Of a DNA stretch of 64,000 nucleotides, positions 1 through 9,884 are shown piece after piece. Under the pieces are notes generated by a model. It was not told the origin of the DNA. It saw only the letters and a list, made by a program, of their open reading frames with translations, and searched no databases. Every line of letters starts with the position of its first letter. Positions within the stretch are counted from its first letter, which is position 1. The stretch is from Coprinellus micaceus. Lineage: Eukaryota > Basidiomycota > Agaricomycetes > Agaricales > Psathyrellaceae. Location: NCBI GenBank assembly GCA_951394405.1, contig OX596337.1:4216001-4280000 (forward strand), read 5' to 3'. Both the position numbers and the translations under genes were made by a program.

Positions 1-803
1 AATCCGCTCGAAAGCTCACACAAAATTGTATCGTGAGATACACGAGTAGTCGTTTACTTCGGCCAGAGAAAGCGTAGACGCGAAGAAACAGGATGCCTAT
101 AGAGGAAGGTAAGCTATCTCGAGCCGAATGGATCGAGGAGCTGGTACCTTCAGCGCCCAAAACCAGGACCGTGCAAGACATGGCGGCTCGGAAGAACAGA
201 CTTGCGCAGACTTCAGGAGACGCATCCCGGGGGAAGATATCTTTGGCGTTGCGTACTTACGTCAGTATACTCTAACGCGTAGTAACATGGAGGTACTCAC
301 AGAGTGCGTTGAAAACATTATTGACAAAGATATAGTACCTCAGCGCGAAGAATAACAGCTTCGGCAGGCTGAGCCTGGCGGGCCACATATACCGAACCTT
401 GGAAACCCCAGTTCGCTTCAGTCTAAAGGGACGGGCGGGTCTAATTGATAGGCAGAATCCGTACCTCGTCGGGGAAAGTGTGTAGGTAGTCCGCGACCTG
501 AGGAAGGAAGTATAAGTCCCTGCCAAACAGCAGACACCCCGACCAGGACTGTCCACTCACCACAAGAGCAAACCCAGCTATCGCCTAGCGAGAGGGGCCC
601 ATCGTTCAACACACAGGCCTGGACTGTGATAGTTAACAGCTAAACTTACGACATACTACCAATACCAGCCCTCACTTTCAGTTTCGTAGGTTCAATTCAG
701 AGAAGCGCGTCAAACTCACATTGCTATAGGATGTGACTTTAAGCGCAGCAATGAGCGCCTCAAGCGCCCCAGCCGGCGGTGCGCCTGGAATCGTCGTCGA
801 CAT
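1..803 (-). CDS. DUF6533 multi-pass membrane protein, copy 1 (3' end outside window)
   Basis: N-terminal half of a gene that leaves the window at its left edge. It starts at the ATG at 803 (MSTTIPGAPPAG). I join short exons that give VADYLHTFPDE (about 440-480), then VRYMWPARLSLPKLLFF (about 350-400), then a Cys-containing segment ending LGAEG, and finally ILFLRVYAFSGRSK at the edge. This matches the two other copies at 8292-9884 and 12056-13715 exon by exon, with the same intron phases. The [DE]VR.xWP..xSxPKxLF core is the hallmark of DUF6533, a basidiomycete family of multi-pass membrane proteins with no established function. No frame break is visible in the part present. An unspliced reading hides the gene, because several exons are under 60 bp. 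Confidence 0.8.
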
Positions 804-2204
804 GGCCCAGTCTCCTTCACGTCAGTCGTAAGAGGTGTCGCTTCAGCAGAGCATTGGTCGTGGTCGTGATGAAAGGGATGGGTGTCGTCGCGCAGTCAGC
901 CGAGGTGCCCTATCGAACACCCCTGTCGTCGTCGTCGTTTGAAAGGTGTGGTAAGTATGACCGAGGGAGAAAGCCTTCTAGCATTCGCCAGCTGCGCACA
1001 TTGTCAGACCCACACTCCAAGGATGATTGATATCAATCTACCTCTGGCTTCCTTACCTCGTGGTCCTCTCCAAGTTCCATGATCTCCTCAGGACTTCATG
1101 ATCAGAGATTCCCTAGTGGAGCTGTGAATCTTTGGGCGCCACGCCACCTTGGCGACAATTCATTCGTTTCGAGGAGTAAGTAAAGCACGGAGTCAAGACG
1201 GTAGACCCTTCAAGGCCGAGAATGAAGGGTCGATTCCAAGTCGATTACACCCGCCGTCTAAGCGCCGTTGTCGGGTGTTCCGCGCTCTTCGGCAGGCTGG
1301 GGCGGCGTTCAAGCCGTGTTCTCCAAGGCAAGGTTTTGAGGTTCAGAAGTGAGAGAAGCAGATGGCTGTCGAGGTGGCATCAGTGCAGCAAGCACACCGA
1401 GATTTACTGAACGCTTCGGCGGTCGTATTCACGGCCAAGAGACACCGAATCGGGTGAGAGCTGTCAGGAGAGCAAAGTCAATGATATTGGAGACGTCCAA
1501 CTCACCTTGGTCCCACTAGACCAAGGTGACCTACAATGCGAGACCAACCAACGTCCTCGGAGGAAGTCAAACAAGCGAACGGCGAGGACGCGATCTTCGA
1601 TGGGTAATGTCGGTTGAGAATGTACAGTATATACAGATGGTGCGTAGACGTGAGATGAATCGAAGAAATGCCAAGAAAGATGTATAAAAATCGTGGATCA
1701 ATGGATGCATAAGAAAGTAAATGAGAGTGAATCAGAAAGAAAGTCATGAAGGGGGTCGTAAAAGCGAATCAATCGTAAAATAGACGAGCAGTCCTCGACC
1801 TGTCCAAGGGGACAGTCTTTAGGACATCTTGGTCTGTAGATGATGGGTTAGAGGTGGTAGTACACGCGTCCAAACGTCAGTCAGCAGGAAGGATGGTAAT
1901 GGTACAGGATGGGGATGATGGTGTCTAGTGGAATGAGGTGGAGCGCATGGCGGTCTATAGTTAGAAATGGCGTCGAAGCCGGATATGAGGGAGATGGTGG
2001 GCAGATATACTCGGTAAAGGATGGGAGGTGGAGGGGAAATGTCAAACGAAAAACATATGCACGAGCAATGATGAGAGGGGAAAGGAACACAGGCGGGAAA
2101 GCAGGGGAGGTAAGCGTCCAATAGCGCGATGCAAATCCAAAACATAGGGAAACAACCGAAGCCCAAGAACGAGGGAAAAGAAAGGGGAGTGCAAACCCAG
2201 TGCA
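804..2204. other. Intergenic, no gene recognised
   Basis: This span lies between the divergent start of the first DUF6533 gene and the 3' end of the gene at 2205-3719. I see only short unrelated open frames on both strands. The one structure worth noting is a perfect inverted repeat at 1503-1528. Confidence 0.5.
1503..1528. repeat. Perfect 10-bp inverted repeat (hairpin)
   Basis: CACCTTGGTC at 1503-1512 is matched by its exact reverse complement at 1519-1528 with a 6-base loop. There is no following T-run. It could be a chance palindrome, a protein-binding site or a transposon-excision scar. Confidence 0.5.
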
Positions 2205-3719
2205 TCAATGGCCAAACGGGAAGTCACCACCATACAAGCCTTCTTCGGCATCAGACTCGTGCCCATCGTCATCCATGTGCACTGGTGAGACCACCTCTCC
2301 CGACGAAGAAGGGGATGTGATCAACCACCCTCCCACCCAGCCGGATCCGCTTTGGCTCGAAGCCCTGCTACTCACCTGCTGCTCAAAGAGCGACATCCCG
2401 GGGTAGGCGTACTGCGAATCGTCCGAGGCATCCATGATACTAGCCGGGTTTGTTGGTGCGAAGGCAGGCGTCGAGGGTCGCCGGCCCTCGAACGACTCCC
2501 CAGAAGAGGACGAAGACGCCGATGAGGAAGAGTCGGACGCGTCACGCCTCACAACCGCAGGCCCGAGGTCTTCATCGGGCAGTGGTTGCGAGATGGACTC
2601 GGGAGACGCCGTCAGCTGGTACGTGAACATGGCTGCTGGCGCCGAATGAGAAGGGAACAGTCGTGGTCTGGGTTCCGCTTCGACGGTGGACATGGTGGAG
2701 TCGACATCAGGTGCGGAGTGACGCCGGTCAGAGTACGATATGGACGACGTCACTTCGACGTTGATCGCCAATCCAGGCTCGTAGTGATTCGACAGCGCCC
2801 CGAGCCAGTCGTTCTCTGGATACCGCGGAGGGTGGCTAGACCATTCCTGGCTGGGTTTAGCCGACAGCGTCGCAGCAGACGAGGACCGTAGCGATGGTTT
2901 AGCGTACGGCTCTTCCTGGCGAGCCGTGACCGCCGTGGCGAAGAACGTGAACAACTCTCCGCACAGCGCCTTCCGCTGACCCGCCGCCATGGCCTTGCAC
3001 AACCTCCATCTCGTGCCCAGAGGGTTACCACACACCGCACAGCCCACGCCCTCCTTCACGCAGCCACACGAATTCCTCTCAAACTTGACTCCAGGGAACG
3101 CATCAAAGTATTCAGGGTCGAGGTGCACAACCGAGTCCGTGGCTGGCCCGCGTGCGATGTACGTCTTGCCTGGCCCCCGACGGGAGTTGATCGATGGCGA
3201 GGCGGAGAGGTGGACGAGGGCCCCGCACCCGTTCGTAGGTCGGGCGTAGCTTCGGCGTCTAGGCCGCTTGGAGGGTTCGATGGGGAGTATGGAGGGTTCG
3301 TACGGTCCGTAACAGTCGGAGCCCTGTCCCTCCACCTCTGCTCCACACACCAAGACGTACTCGGCGTCGACGCCGTCCTCGGGCTCCTGCGAGTGCTCCG
3401 AAACCCCATGGCCACTGAGCCAGCGTGTGTGGGGCCGCGAGGTCCAGGACCCGTCGTCGCTCTCAAAGTCGGACTCGAAGGACAGGTGTCGGTGGTGGTG
3501 GGCGTGGCCAGACGCCAGAGAGTTGCGGTCCAGACGCAGTGCTCCCCTTCTTCGCAACCTTGAAGCCTCTCCCGTCCGCACAAGATCCGAGAGAACGATG
3601 GAATCGTCTGCATCCGTAGCCGTGGGGAGTGTCGGACCATCGTTTGGGTCGGACGACTGTCTGCGTGAGTCTACCGCCGCGCCGTGGTATGTTCGACGAT
3701 CTCGAGTATCTTGGAGCAT
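2205..3719 (-). CDS. Disordered protein with a CGC-CAVCGNPLGT cysteine motif
   Basis: Single-exon open frame of 504 residues from the ATG at 3719. Most of the chain is low-complexity and Ser/Pro/Arg-rich, so probably disordered, with an acidic His-containing C-terminus (HESDAEEGLYGGDFPFGH). The exception lies near the middle (about residues 205-250): a hydrophobic segment, then RNSCGCVKEGVGCAVCGNPLG and an RWRLC tail. That gives five closely spaced cysteines in a zinc-knuckle-like arrangement, followed by a short helical segment (GELFTFFATAVTARQ). I have an impression that similar CGNPLGTR motifs occur in uncharacterised basidiomycete proteins but know no assigned function. A regulatory or scaffold role is possible but unsupported. 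The start has no upstream in-frame ATG before a stop. Confidence 0.75.
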   Translation of the reverse strand: MLQDTRDRRTYHGAAVDSRRQSSDPNDGPTLPTATDADDSIVLSDLVRTGEASRLRRRGALRLDRNSLASGHAHHHRHLSFESDFESDDGSWTSRPHTRWLSGHGVSEHSQEPEDGVDAEYVLVCGAEVEGQGSDCYGPYEPSILPIEPSKRPRRRSYARPTNGCGALVHLSASPSINSRRGPGKTYIARGPATDSVVHLDPEYFDAFPGVKFERNSCGCVKEGVGCAVCGNPLGTRWRLCKAMAAGQRKALCGELFTFFATAVTARQEEPYAKPSLRSSSAATLSAKPSQEWSSHPPRYPENDWLGALSNHYEPGLAINVEVTSSISYSDRRHSAPDVDSTMSTVEAEPRPRLFPSHSAPAAMFTYQLTASPESISQPLPDEDLGPAVVRRDASDSSSSASSSSSGESFEGRRPSTPAFAPTNPASIMDASDDSQYAYPGMSLFEQQVSSRASSQSGSGWVGGWLITSPSSSGEVVSPVHMDDDGHESDAEEGLYGGDFPFGH

Positions 3720-4178
3720 TCTTCGTCACTCTTCAAGAGCAATTCCTATCCTGAGGATACAGAAGGAGACAAGGATAATGTATCCGTCGTTGAGGGCGAG
3801 GGTAGAGTTGATCGTACAGTCGTTCTGTCCAGTCTGTCAGCGACCCGTGAACCTGACTCCGTTCAATGTGACTTACATGGTGGTTTGAAAGAGAAACCCG
3901 TTAAGGAGCTGGACGCAGCCCACATGCAAGGTGAATCCTTTTGTCAGCAATGCTGTGCTCAGGCACATGTGGCACCGCCACTGGCACTTGGGGACCCACA
4001 AGTCGCCGAGTTAGGGGCTCGAATATCATTTCGTGGGTAGGTAGTAAATGTACATTTTAAGGGCCGAGTACCTTGGCTTAGTCGAGAGCAAGGCTGCAAG
4101 CCCAAGGAAGAGACACAGAAATACAGGCTGTAGCAGTACATAAACAAAGTCAAAACTGACCCTTTGGCCGACTCAGAC
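3720..4178. other. Intergenic, nothing recognised
   Basis: Presumed promoter of the 2205-3719 gene together with the 3' flank of the 4179-5248 gene. I see no convincing frame or motif. Confidence 0.5.
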
Positions 4179-5248
4179 TCAGTCAATTCTCCAGTTAGGA
4201 TACTCCTGCTTCACATCCGCGGGGACAACTGGTATGACCCCTCCAAAATCCCTCTCTGGTACACCTCTTTTAGCTCCCGTCAAAGACACTCTACTCCCTT
4301 GCGTATCCCCCCCTGCCTCCCAAAACCAGAGCCTCCGAGGACTCACACTGCCTGTTGGATAGGTGCGGTGCGAATCGCTCGGAGCCTGCCATGTCGAAGT
4401 CGATTTAGACTCCGAGGAGGATTGGGGCATCGCTAGCCAGTCATCGCCTGAAACTGAACGTTCTCGTCTCCGTCTTCGCGACCAAATCATGAAAAGGACC
4501 AAGCATACCAGGAGAATGAAGGCGATGCTGCCCAGTATCGATGGGAGGAGAACCTTGAGGTTTGGCGCTCCTGAAGGGGATGAGTTCCTCGACGAGGACG
4601 AGGACGCTGGTGGCGCTGTGGATGAGCTTGAGGGAGTGACTGGTGGATTATCGGTCGAGTATCTGGTCGAGACATTCCCATGAGGAAAGCGGCGTCATAA
4701 TGAGAAACGGGCGACGCTCACATAAAGCTCCCCACAATCACTTCTCTCTGACCGTCACCCTTGCTCAACACGACTTGATGTGCAGCTTCAGTAAGATTCT
4801 GCGCAATTAGTATCGTGACCGCCCTGCTGGGCACTGCAGTTCCGTTATCCGCTGCTTGCGCCGTCCGATCGGTCAGGTCCAACGTAATGGGCACCCGATC
4901 GTCCACATGTGCGAAGAACATGGTAGGTTGGGACCACAACCACCCTTGGTAGTAAATTGCTACGCCTACTCCCGGACCCGAATTAAGCGTGAGGGTGGCA
5001 GAACATAACAAGAGTCACTCACCAGTAAACCCAAAGGTAGCTGTAGCACGCCCATCGCCCGATATTCGCACCCCGGGCCACCCTTCTCTCCACAAGCCTG
5101 GATCCATAGGAGAATATGAGACGGCAGGCGAGTTCCTGTCGACAGTCACGTTGGTAAGTGCCCACACCCGCAGAGGGCTAGACACTAAGAGGAAGAGGGA
5201 GAGCCATAGCTGAAGGCTGAAGGGGCGTGAAGCGTGTGTAGAGAGCAT
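4179..5248 (-). CDS. Type I membrane protein with fungal TNVTVD ectodomain
   Basis: Three exons. The first starts at the ATG at 5248 and encodes a signal peptide (hydrophobic LWLSLFLLVSSPLRVWA), then LTNVTVDRNSPAVSYSPMD and ATATFGFTG. An intron of about 60 bp leads to GVAIYYQGWLWSQPTMFF and a beta-rich ectodomain with N-glycosylation sites. A second short intron precedes a Ser/Pro-rich stalk, one transmembrane helix (LLPSILGSIAFILLVCLVLF) and a basic stop-transfer RRRRER. The cytoplasmic tail has about 95 residues. The pattern of N-terminal NVTVD, GVAIY-type strand, Ser-rich stalk and single helix is common in uncharacterised basidiomycete surface proteins, perhaps sensors or adhesins. No enzyme motif is visible. 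Confidence 0.75.
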
Positions 5249-6180
5249 TGCTGGAAAGGGGAAGTGCGCTACGCTACGAAGGTCGTCTGCCAGAGGTGAG
5301 TGACATAGACAAGGGAGAGAAAGGGGAAAAGAGTTGCAAGGTCCTAAGCGGTGTATATATACCGTGCCAGCTCAGGCTGTTCCTGATTTTCATTTAGTTA
5401 GTTCCTGTGATCGTTTTCGGTCTCGAGCGGTGACGGGACGCCCAGACAGCCATGAGAACGCGGCCCTGCGCACGACTGGCACGGAGCTTAGCGACAGGCT
5501 TCCAAGCTATCTTCCTCCTCGTTATGCCGCAGTTTTCGTTCACAGCTGCGCTGTTAGAGGTGATGTTAATGAGTTAAGAGGGCGTATGTTGATGATCATC
5601 TGTGGCGAAGGATCAGCATCCTGATGGTGGTATCAAAGCAATCTCAACGAATATTTGCCGGCGATGTTCGTGGAGGAGGATCAAAAGAAGATCGCCTCAA
5701 AAGTAAAGGAACCGGGACCGCGTCCAATACCCTGGCGATGACTCACTATCTTGCCACCCCCATCCTTGTGCTATCCTACAAAAATAAGCCAAGTTGGACC
5801 CAGGTCTCGTTTGTCCCGCAGAATTTTAAACCCAATCCATGCTTTGGAACCCGATCCCATCCTTATCGGACTCAGCCAGTAGCGTCAGTAGCGGATGAGG
5901 GAATGTAGTGAAAGGGCGCCTCATGCTCCGAGTGTCTCATAAGGAGTCATCTGCGTCCAACGCCCCGTTACGGTCCACCGAACAACAAATAACAACAGTG
6001 ATTCAGGTTTCTGACGCAATACTACCAGGCTAAGACTGTCGAACTGCACGCAGCTCTTCGAGTCAGAAGCAGTAGGCACTGCAGCGACATACAAGTGAAT
6101 CCTCGAGACATCAAGGTAGGGCGAAACTGGGGTATACTGCGGTAGTGGCCACGAAAAAGGGAAGGTGCGCGATCCGAGAT
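5249..6180. other. Intergenic with possible 3' remnant of the F-box relic
   Basis: The part from about 5921 to 6180 on the minus strand still reads as leucine-rich sequence (FDSLSLVVLRQKPESLLLF), in a different frame from the pseudogene upstream. It is probably its decayed C-terminus. I see nothing in 5249-5920. Confidence 0.4.
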
Positions 6181-7666
6181 TCACGCCACAATAGTTGACC
6201 ACAACTCCCCCAGCGATTGGCACTCTCTGATTCCGTTCGCCTGGAGGCGATGCAGAGAAATCCCGCTGCCGGCGAGAGATAATTGGGCAGCGTGCAGTGA
6301 CACCCCGGTTTGCAAAGGCAGAGGGGATGCAGAGCGAATGGTGATAGTCGTCGTTGGATCGTTCCCTCGGGCATCCCCCTCGCTTGGTGTCGCTGCATCG
6401 AAGGTGCAGAGTGCGTTGAGGACATCCGTAACGAGTGGTAGACTGGCCCGAGATGCGTCGCATAGCATGATATTTCTCACACCGACTGCCCATTCGTGAT
6501 GTACCTCAACGCTTGGATAGTAGAAGACCGAGCTTGAAGGTCTTCGCTAAACGCATTAACCAACACGACGGTATCCGGTTGGCACCTCTGAATAATTCTA
6601 AATGACCGCTCGATGTCGACCATGTTCGTGGTAAGGTGACGGAGCCGGGGGAAACCTTCCAGGCAGAATGAAAATAGAGGCGCCGTCTCGACCTCCATAC
6701 GCAGCGATTGTTGTTCCGGGGGAGATGCGATAACCAGATGGACAGATGGGAAGCGAAGCTGGCATAGGATGGGCCAGAGGTACGGATCCGATGCTGAGAC
6801 AGATAGAAACCGTATTTCCGACAGACGGTACTCTCCCAATAGATCGTTCACTGGGAATGTGCTGGGGACCCGGGAGCTTGTGCATTGCAACTCAAGGTGT
6901 GAGATCGCTGGAAGCCGATCAAGGACCCCACCCAACTGGTGCATTAAGGACCAATTGTCGTCCAAATATTCAAGTTAAACGATGTTGGTGAGGTCGATCG
7001 TGAGTCGCGTAACGCATGACCAAGGCAGTGGTGTGCCCAGGATGACGCCGTGGGAGGGGATACCGATACTGAGGGTCACCCCAAGTTGTGCCGAGTTTGG
7101 AAGGATATACCGGGCCCTCGGGGAGTCCAGCAAAAGGATAGTTCTCGCCGTCGGGCTCAAATCCCCCTCATGTAACTTCAGAGATCGAAGATTGGGAGGT
7201 CGACCCGGGCTTCCAACGAGTCTTGAAGAATGGCTACCATCGTATAACTGGACGCAGTCAGCTTCTCCCAACGGTCAGGGGTGGCGCCTACTCGATACAG
7301 CTTGTCAGGGAAATCCGTGCAGGGAAGTGAGGGGTCGATGTTGATGGTGAGCAGGGTGTCTGAAGACCTTGAGACGATAGTTTTGGCGATTTTCCACATT
7401 ATCATCGATGCGGGCTTGAGATTGTTGCGTTGGTAATGAATGCCCGATTCTGGAAGCAGAAGGTTGGGAGTTGACCAGAGCGCCGGCGTTGATAACACAG
7501 TGCCCCGCCAGTGATGGCGGACCTGACTCAAAGTAAATGCAAGGGTAGTGCTCGCAGCTAGGCCACTGAGGTCGTGTGGCCTCCTTGGGGTGATAGCTTC
7601 GAGTACATGCATTAGGACCCCTGTCGGTACTCTGTTGATGGGTGGTGTCCTCGCCCTGCGGCCCAT
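6181..7666 (-). pseudogene. F-box/LRR-like protein, broken by frameshifts and a stop
   Basis: From the ATG at 7666 the minus strand encodes an F-box-like N-terminus (INRVPTGVLMHVLEAI, then LSQVRHHWRGTVLSTPALWS). Such proteins recruit substrates to SCF ubiquitin ligases. After about 157 residues the frame ends, but the expected continuation NLRSLKLHEGDLSP is present one frame over, so a one-base shift lies near 7190-7200. That frame then meets an in-frame TAA at about 6975-6977. The same frame continues with DRLPAISHLELQC and FPRLRHLTTNMVDIERSF. A further frame change near 6477 is needed to reach VRNIMLCDASRASLPLV. None of the breaks is flanked by plausible intron borders of normal length. It could be a pseudogene or an error-rich stretch of assembly. 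Confidence 0.55.
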
Positions 7667-8291
7667 AGCTGCTGAGTTGATTGCAACTGGCTGTCCCCCG
7701 TGCTAGCAAGTGGTCAGCTTGGCTCTCCAGAAATGGATCTGAGCTGTATGTATTTGCATACCTTGCATCCATCGTGGTCGGTATGCTGATCCGGGGGTAG
7801 CCAAGAGAGAGAGAGAGAGGGATCCTTTGTATCGAGGCCCGCCGGTCGAGTCCGGGCACGATGGTGGTAAGAAGGAAGGTGCGGTGAAGCTCGGATTTTC
7901 CCGAGGGCTGAAATTTTGCATGCGCCGACGACCGGCAGGGTGCGGGCATCGAAACTCGAAACGTTGGAGCCAGCAAGCCCCCACTTTCCGTCAAACCCAG
8001 TCGCAAAATCTAGTGCCCTTTGTGTAATTAACGTCAGATTCTGCCGCAGAAAAGGCAGATAATTCTTCTCCGAGTACAATTGCAGTCAAGCTCAAGTTAA
8101 ACCCGACATCGCAGCGTCGATCCTTACATTGCATGTGGTTTCCCTTGATCCCATCTTGCTCTGCCCTCTGGCGACAGAATATTTGGGGAAGCCGAGACGT
8201 AGCCGTGGAAGACGGCGCAGCTCGTGGAGAAGGTCTTAAAAAGTGTTCATCTTCTAGATAATCCAGTAACATCAGTTTCGGCCGTTCTCGT
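7667..8291. other. Intergenic with short (AG)n tract
   Basis: Contains an (AG)8 run at 7804-7819. Nothing gene-like is convincing. An N-terminal exon of the F-box relic could lie here in another frame (from the ATG at about 7772), but I cannot place its splice sites. Confidence 0.4.
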
Positions 8292-9884
8292 TCAGGGACG
8301 ACTCTCCTCCGACGTTGACCGCATCGGTGCGGCCAGCTCTCGAACTTCAAATTCTATCGGGCTTGGCGGCCTGCGGTTTGTCGAGTACTCGATTCCATGC
8401 GTCGTCAGCGTGGAGAATCCTCTTAGCCGGAACTCTTGGGCCCCGTCACGTTCTGCCCATCCTCGGAGGTGGAGGAGCATCCGCGTCGATAGCACAGTAT
8501 ACATGTCGACCGCAACTCTGTATGGATGAGATCGAGTGTGAGTATACGATCTTTGGGTGCCAGCGTCGAGTGCACTCACTGAGTGAAGTGAAAATTGAAA
8601 TTATCTGGAGCTGCCAGGCTTACGGAGATGTTCGCGCAGAGGACGGCTGTGGGTACCGGAAGTGTGAGTTCGGCCCCGCTCATAATAACTTGTACGCACT
8701 AGAGACGCAGATGAAGTAGTAGACCCCATCCCTATAGAACAAAGTCACCAAACCACTGAAAACGCGGCCGTCTCCTTGACGGTGCTTCCGGACTGCCATG
8801 GCAATCATGAGAAACATCACAGCTGGGGGGGTGGATAAGCGACTTCTATATGCATTGTATAACGAAGCTTAGCCCACCAGAATCTCCAACGAACAGAATA
8901 ATAAATACGATTCCCAGCCACCTCGCCTCTGCGCTCACTGGCATGCATTTGATAATAGGGATGGGCAAGGGTGCGACTAGGGAGAGAGTGAGGGGTAAGT
9001 ATTGTACTCGGAAGGTGGAAGTCGCGACAAACATTGCATGGACCTCAGAAATCCGACAAGAATCACAGACGACGTGACGTGAATTGCCTAAAGTCCCATC
9101 AGATATCCAGCGAACGCACCCAAGTATCGAATGATCTCACCAGGAATTGGATGATGAGATATGCGGCCATCGTTCTGCTTCTTCCAGAGAAAGCGTAGAC
9201 GCGAAGGAATAGAATGCCTGTGCGAGGAGATTACGCATGCTCACCCTCGGGAGACGGGCACTCACACTCAGCACAGAGAACTAATACGGTTGAGGAGATA
9301 GCGCCTCTTGTAAACCTATACGCGCATTCCTCAGGAGAAAGACGCTTCGGGAAGATGTCTACCATTCCTCGTAATATGCGGGGCGTAAAAGACGAGAAGG
9401 ACTCACAGGCGGAGGCAAATGCACTGTTAACGAAGATGCCGTACCGCAAAAAGAAGAAGAGGATCTTGGGTATGCTGAACCTTGCCGGCCACATGTATCG
9501 AACCTGGCCGGATTCAGCAAGACTGTGATGGATGCTACGAGTAGGATTGCGCGTCAACCTCATCAGGGAAGGTGTGAAGGTAGTCGGCTACCTGGTGAGT
9601 TCGACGTCGTCAGCCACGCCGTAAAAAATCTCACAAATTGGAAGCAGCCGCTCACTACGAATGCAAATCCAGCCGTTGTCTACGAGGTCTCGGGCGTTAG
9701 GAAAACCGCGGACAGGTAGCGAGCACTATCTGGAGACTGACAACGTACTACCGCGAGCTTGAGTGAGGGCACCAATTGAGAGAGTCGAAAGGCTTTAGAT
9801 GCTCACATTACTCCTAACCGACCCCCGATACCCATGAATCAGTTTGTTCATGAGGGTTTCCTGGGCCGCCTGGGTGTCGGACAT
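8292..9884 (-). CDS. DUF6533 multi-pass membrane protein, copy 2
   Basis: Intron-rich gene read from the ATG at 9884 (MSDTQAAQETLMNK) to the stop at 8292. Successive exons give VADYLHTFPDE, VRYMWPARFSIPKILFFFLR (core at about 9430-9505), LSPEECAYRFTRGAISS, ILFLRVYAFSGRSRTMAAYL (about 9110-9205), PIIKCMPVSAEARWLG, MFLMIAMAVRKHRQ, LFYRDGVYYFICVS and NISVSLAAP. The last exon is STRMLLHLRGWAERD (8292-8529). Every block has a counterpart in copy 3, so the gene appears complete with no visible break. Several hydrophobic stretches suit a seven-pass topology. DUF6533 proteins are expanded in mushroom-forming fungi; their function is unknown. An in-frame ATG upstream at 9980 exists, but 9884 fits the lengths of the other copies better. 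Confidence 0.82.

Noticed and set aside
3123..3563. Plus-strand frame of 146 residues opposite the 2205-3719 gene
   Set aside because: It is Arg-rich in a way explained by the antisense of a Ser/Pro-rich gene; no introns, motifs or promoter support it.
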